Shown here piece after piece: positions 13,102 to 13,748 of a stretch of DNA of 13,748 nt. The position numbers and the translations under genes are program-made. The stretch is from Pseudomonadota bacterium (GTDB lineage Bacteria; Pseudomonadota; Alphaproteobacteria; Azospirillales; Azospirillaceae). The stretch covers positions 1 to 13,748 of the forward strand of contig JAEZHQ010000269.1 of NCBI GenBank assembly GCA_023416455.1, in the 5' to 3' direction. The first letter of the stretch is position 1. Every line of letters starts with the position of its first letter. The notes below the pieces were generated by a model. That model had not been told where the DNA came from. It searched no databases and worked only from the letters and a program-made list of their open reading frames with translations.

Positions 13102-13748
13102 TCAGCCCGTGCGCTCACCGCCGGCAGCGCCTCGGAAGACGGCGGTGCCGTTGCGCAGGGTCCATTCCACCAGTCCGCTCTCCACCATCCCCAGCGCCTC
13201 GTTGAAGGCGTCGATGACGTCGGTGAAGGCCCGGCCGCGCACCGGGACGACGGCTTCGAAGGTCTCGCCGGCCTCGATGGTCCGGCGCGGCATGGCGACC
13301 AGCTTGGCGGCCAGGCGGACGCGGACGCGCTCCGGGAAGGCCGCGGCGGGGGTCGCGTATTCGGCCTGGAAGTCGCGCAGGTCGGTCTTCAGCACAAAGT
13401 CCGACCGCAGCCCCACCGTGTCGCGCCCGACCGAGACGATGCGGCCGCTGTCCTCGAAGGATTGGACGATCAGCCCCTGGATCATGTTCGGCGCGCGGTC
13501 GGCCCAGGACACGTCGGCGAAATAGTCGATGGCGGTCGGCGAACGCGCGACCGCGATCCGCGGCGTGTCGATGCCGGCGCTGGCCACCGGCGTCTCGACC
13601 AGAAGCTGCCAGTCGGCGCGCGGGACGGAGGGGGCGGCGGCGGCGCGCGGGGTCAGGGTGTAAAGGTTGGGGGCCGTCGGGACGATCGCCGCGCAGCCGG
13701 CGGCGAGCAGAAGCGCGGCCAGGCCGAGGGCCGGCCGCAGCGCGGGCC
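13102..13748 (-). CDS. ABC-type transport auxiliary lipoprotein (PqiC/Mla-associated family), 5' truncated by window
   Basis: The stop is at 13102 and the gene runs off the right edge, so only the initiation codon and first few residues are missing. The visible N-terminus is a hydrophobic 'LRPALGLAALLLAAGC' ending in a lipobox (L-A-A-G-C, Cys codon 13693-13695). This predicts a signal-peptidase-II-processed lipoprotein. The mature part, 'APNLYTLTPRA', 'DWQLLVETPVASAGIDTPRI', 'IDYFADVSWADRAPNMIQGL', 'RIVSVGRD' and 'LKTDLRDFQAEY', follows the ABC-type transport auxiliary lipoprotein family (PF03886 type). These lipoproteins work with MlaE-like permease, MlaF-like ATPase and MCE-domain proteins in moving lipids between the membranes. 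Those genes would be expected to the right, outside this window. About 195 mature residues are seen, close to the family norm. Confidence 0.88.
   Translation of the reverse strand, partial: PALRPALGLAALLLAAGCAAIVPTAPNLYTLTPRAAAAPSVPRADWQLLVETPVASAGIDTPRIAVARSPTAIDYFADVSWADRAPNMIQGLIVQSFEDSGRIVSVGRDTVGLRSDFVLKTDLRDFQAEYATPAAAFPERVRVRLAAKLVAMPRRTIEAGETFEAVVPVRGRAFTDVIDAFNEALGMVESGLVEWTLRNGTAVFRGAAGGERTG

Noticed and set aside
1..13748. A multi-gene defence, biosynthetic or mobile system
   Set aside because: No nuclease, integrase, transposase, toxin-antitoxin, synthase cluster, CRISPR repeat or tRNA-flanked insertion is visible. Neighbouring genes are mostly independent units.

Overview
The window is very GC-rich, uses both GTG and ATG starts, and encodes families concentrated in Alphaproteobacteria: a FlaF-like protein, DUF2336, DUF3618, and an Mla/PqiC-type ABC auxiliary lipoprotein. 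It most likely comes from a free-living or plant-associated member of the Rhodospirillales, Azospirillum-like. I infer this from family content and composition, not from a search. I see no rRNA, tRNA, CRISPR array, insertion sequence, phage gene or broken gene, and no compositional break suggesting recent transfer. It reads as ordinary chromosomal or chromid DNA with several unusual proteins.

Layout, left to right. (1) A leftward aminoglycoside-phosphotransferase-like/ATPase gene, cut by the left edge, faces away from a long, divergent rightward phosphoenolpyruvate carboxylase (1029 aa). (2) Next are three or four independent rightward genes. One encodes an exported acyloxyacyl hydrolase (PagL-fold) protein that appears to lack its catalytic residues. 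One encodes a FlaF-like domain joined to DUF2934 behind a perfect CtrA-type site. The others encode a DMT-family exporter, possibly leaderless, and a DUF1624/HGSNAT-like membrane acyltransferase with a cysteine-rich tail. (3) Convergent to these is a leftward two-gene operon: a DUF3618-TM-DUF2383 protein, then a YihY/BrkB membrane protein. It lies behind an EcfG-like (general stress response) promoter. (4) A leftward TerC/YjbE-type membrane protein follows, with a strong promoter and a structured leader of about 120 nt. (5) A rightward histidine phosphatase is divergent from TerC and convergent with a leftward DUF2336 gene. (6) The right end is leftward: the DUF2336 gene behind an AT-rich, repeat-rich promoter region, a histidine-rich protein of unknown function, and the 3' part of an ABC-transport auxiliary lipoprotein gene cut by the right edge.

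Functionally, several genes concern the cell envelope and stress (outer-membrane PagL-like protein, YihY, DUF3618/DUF2383, TerC, Mla-type lipoprotein), and one links to motility through FlaF and CtrA. I do not see a single multi-gene novel system. The best leads are the FlaF-DUF2934 protein with its CtrA box, the PEPC with altered active-site residues, and the PagL-fold protein without a catalytic triad. All family assignments come from reading the sequence; none was checked against a database.
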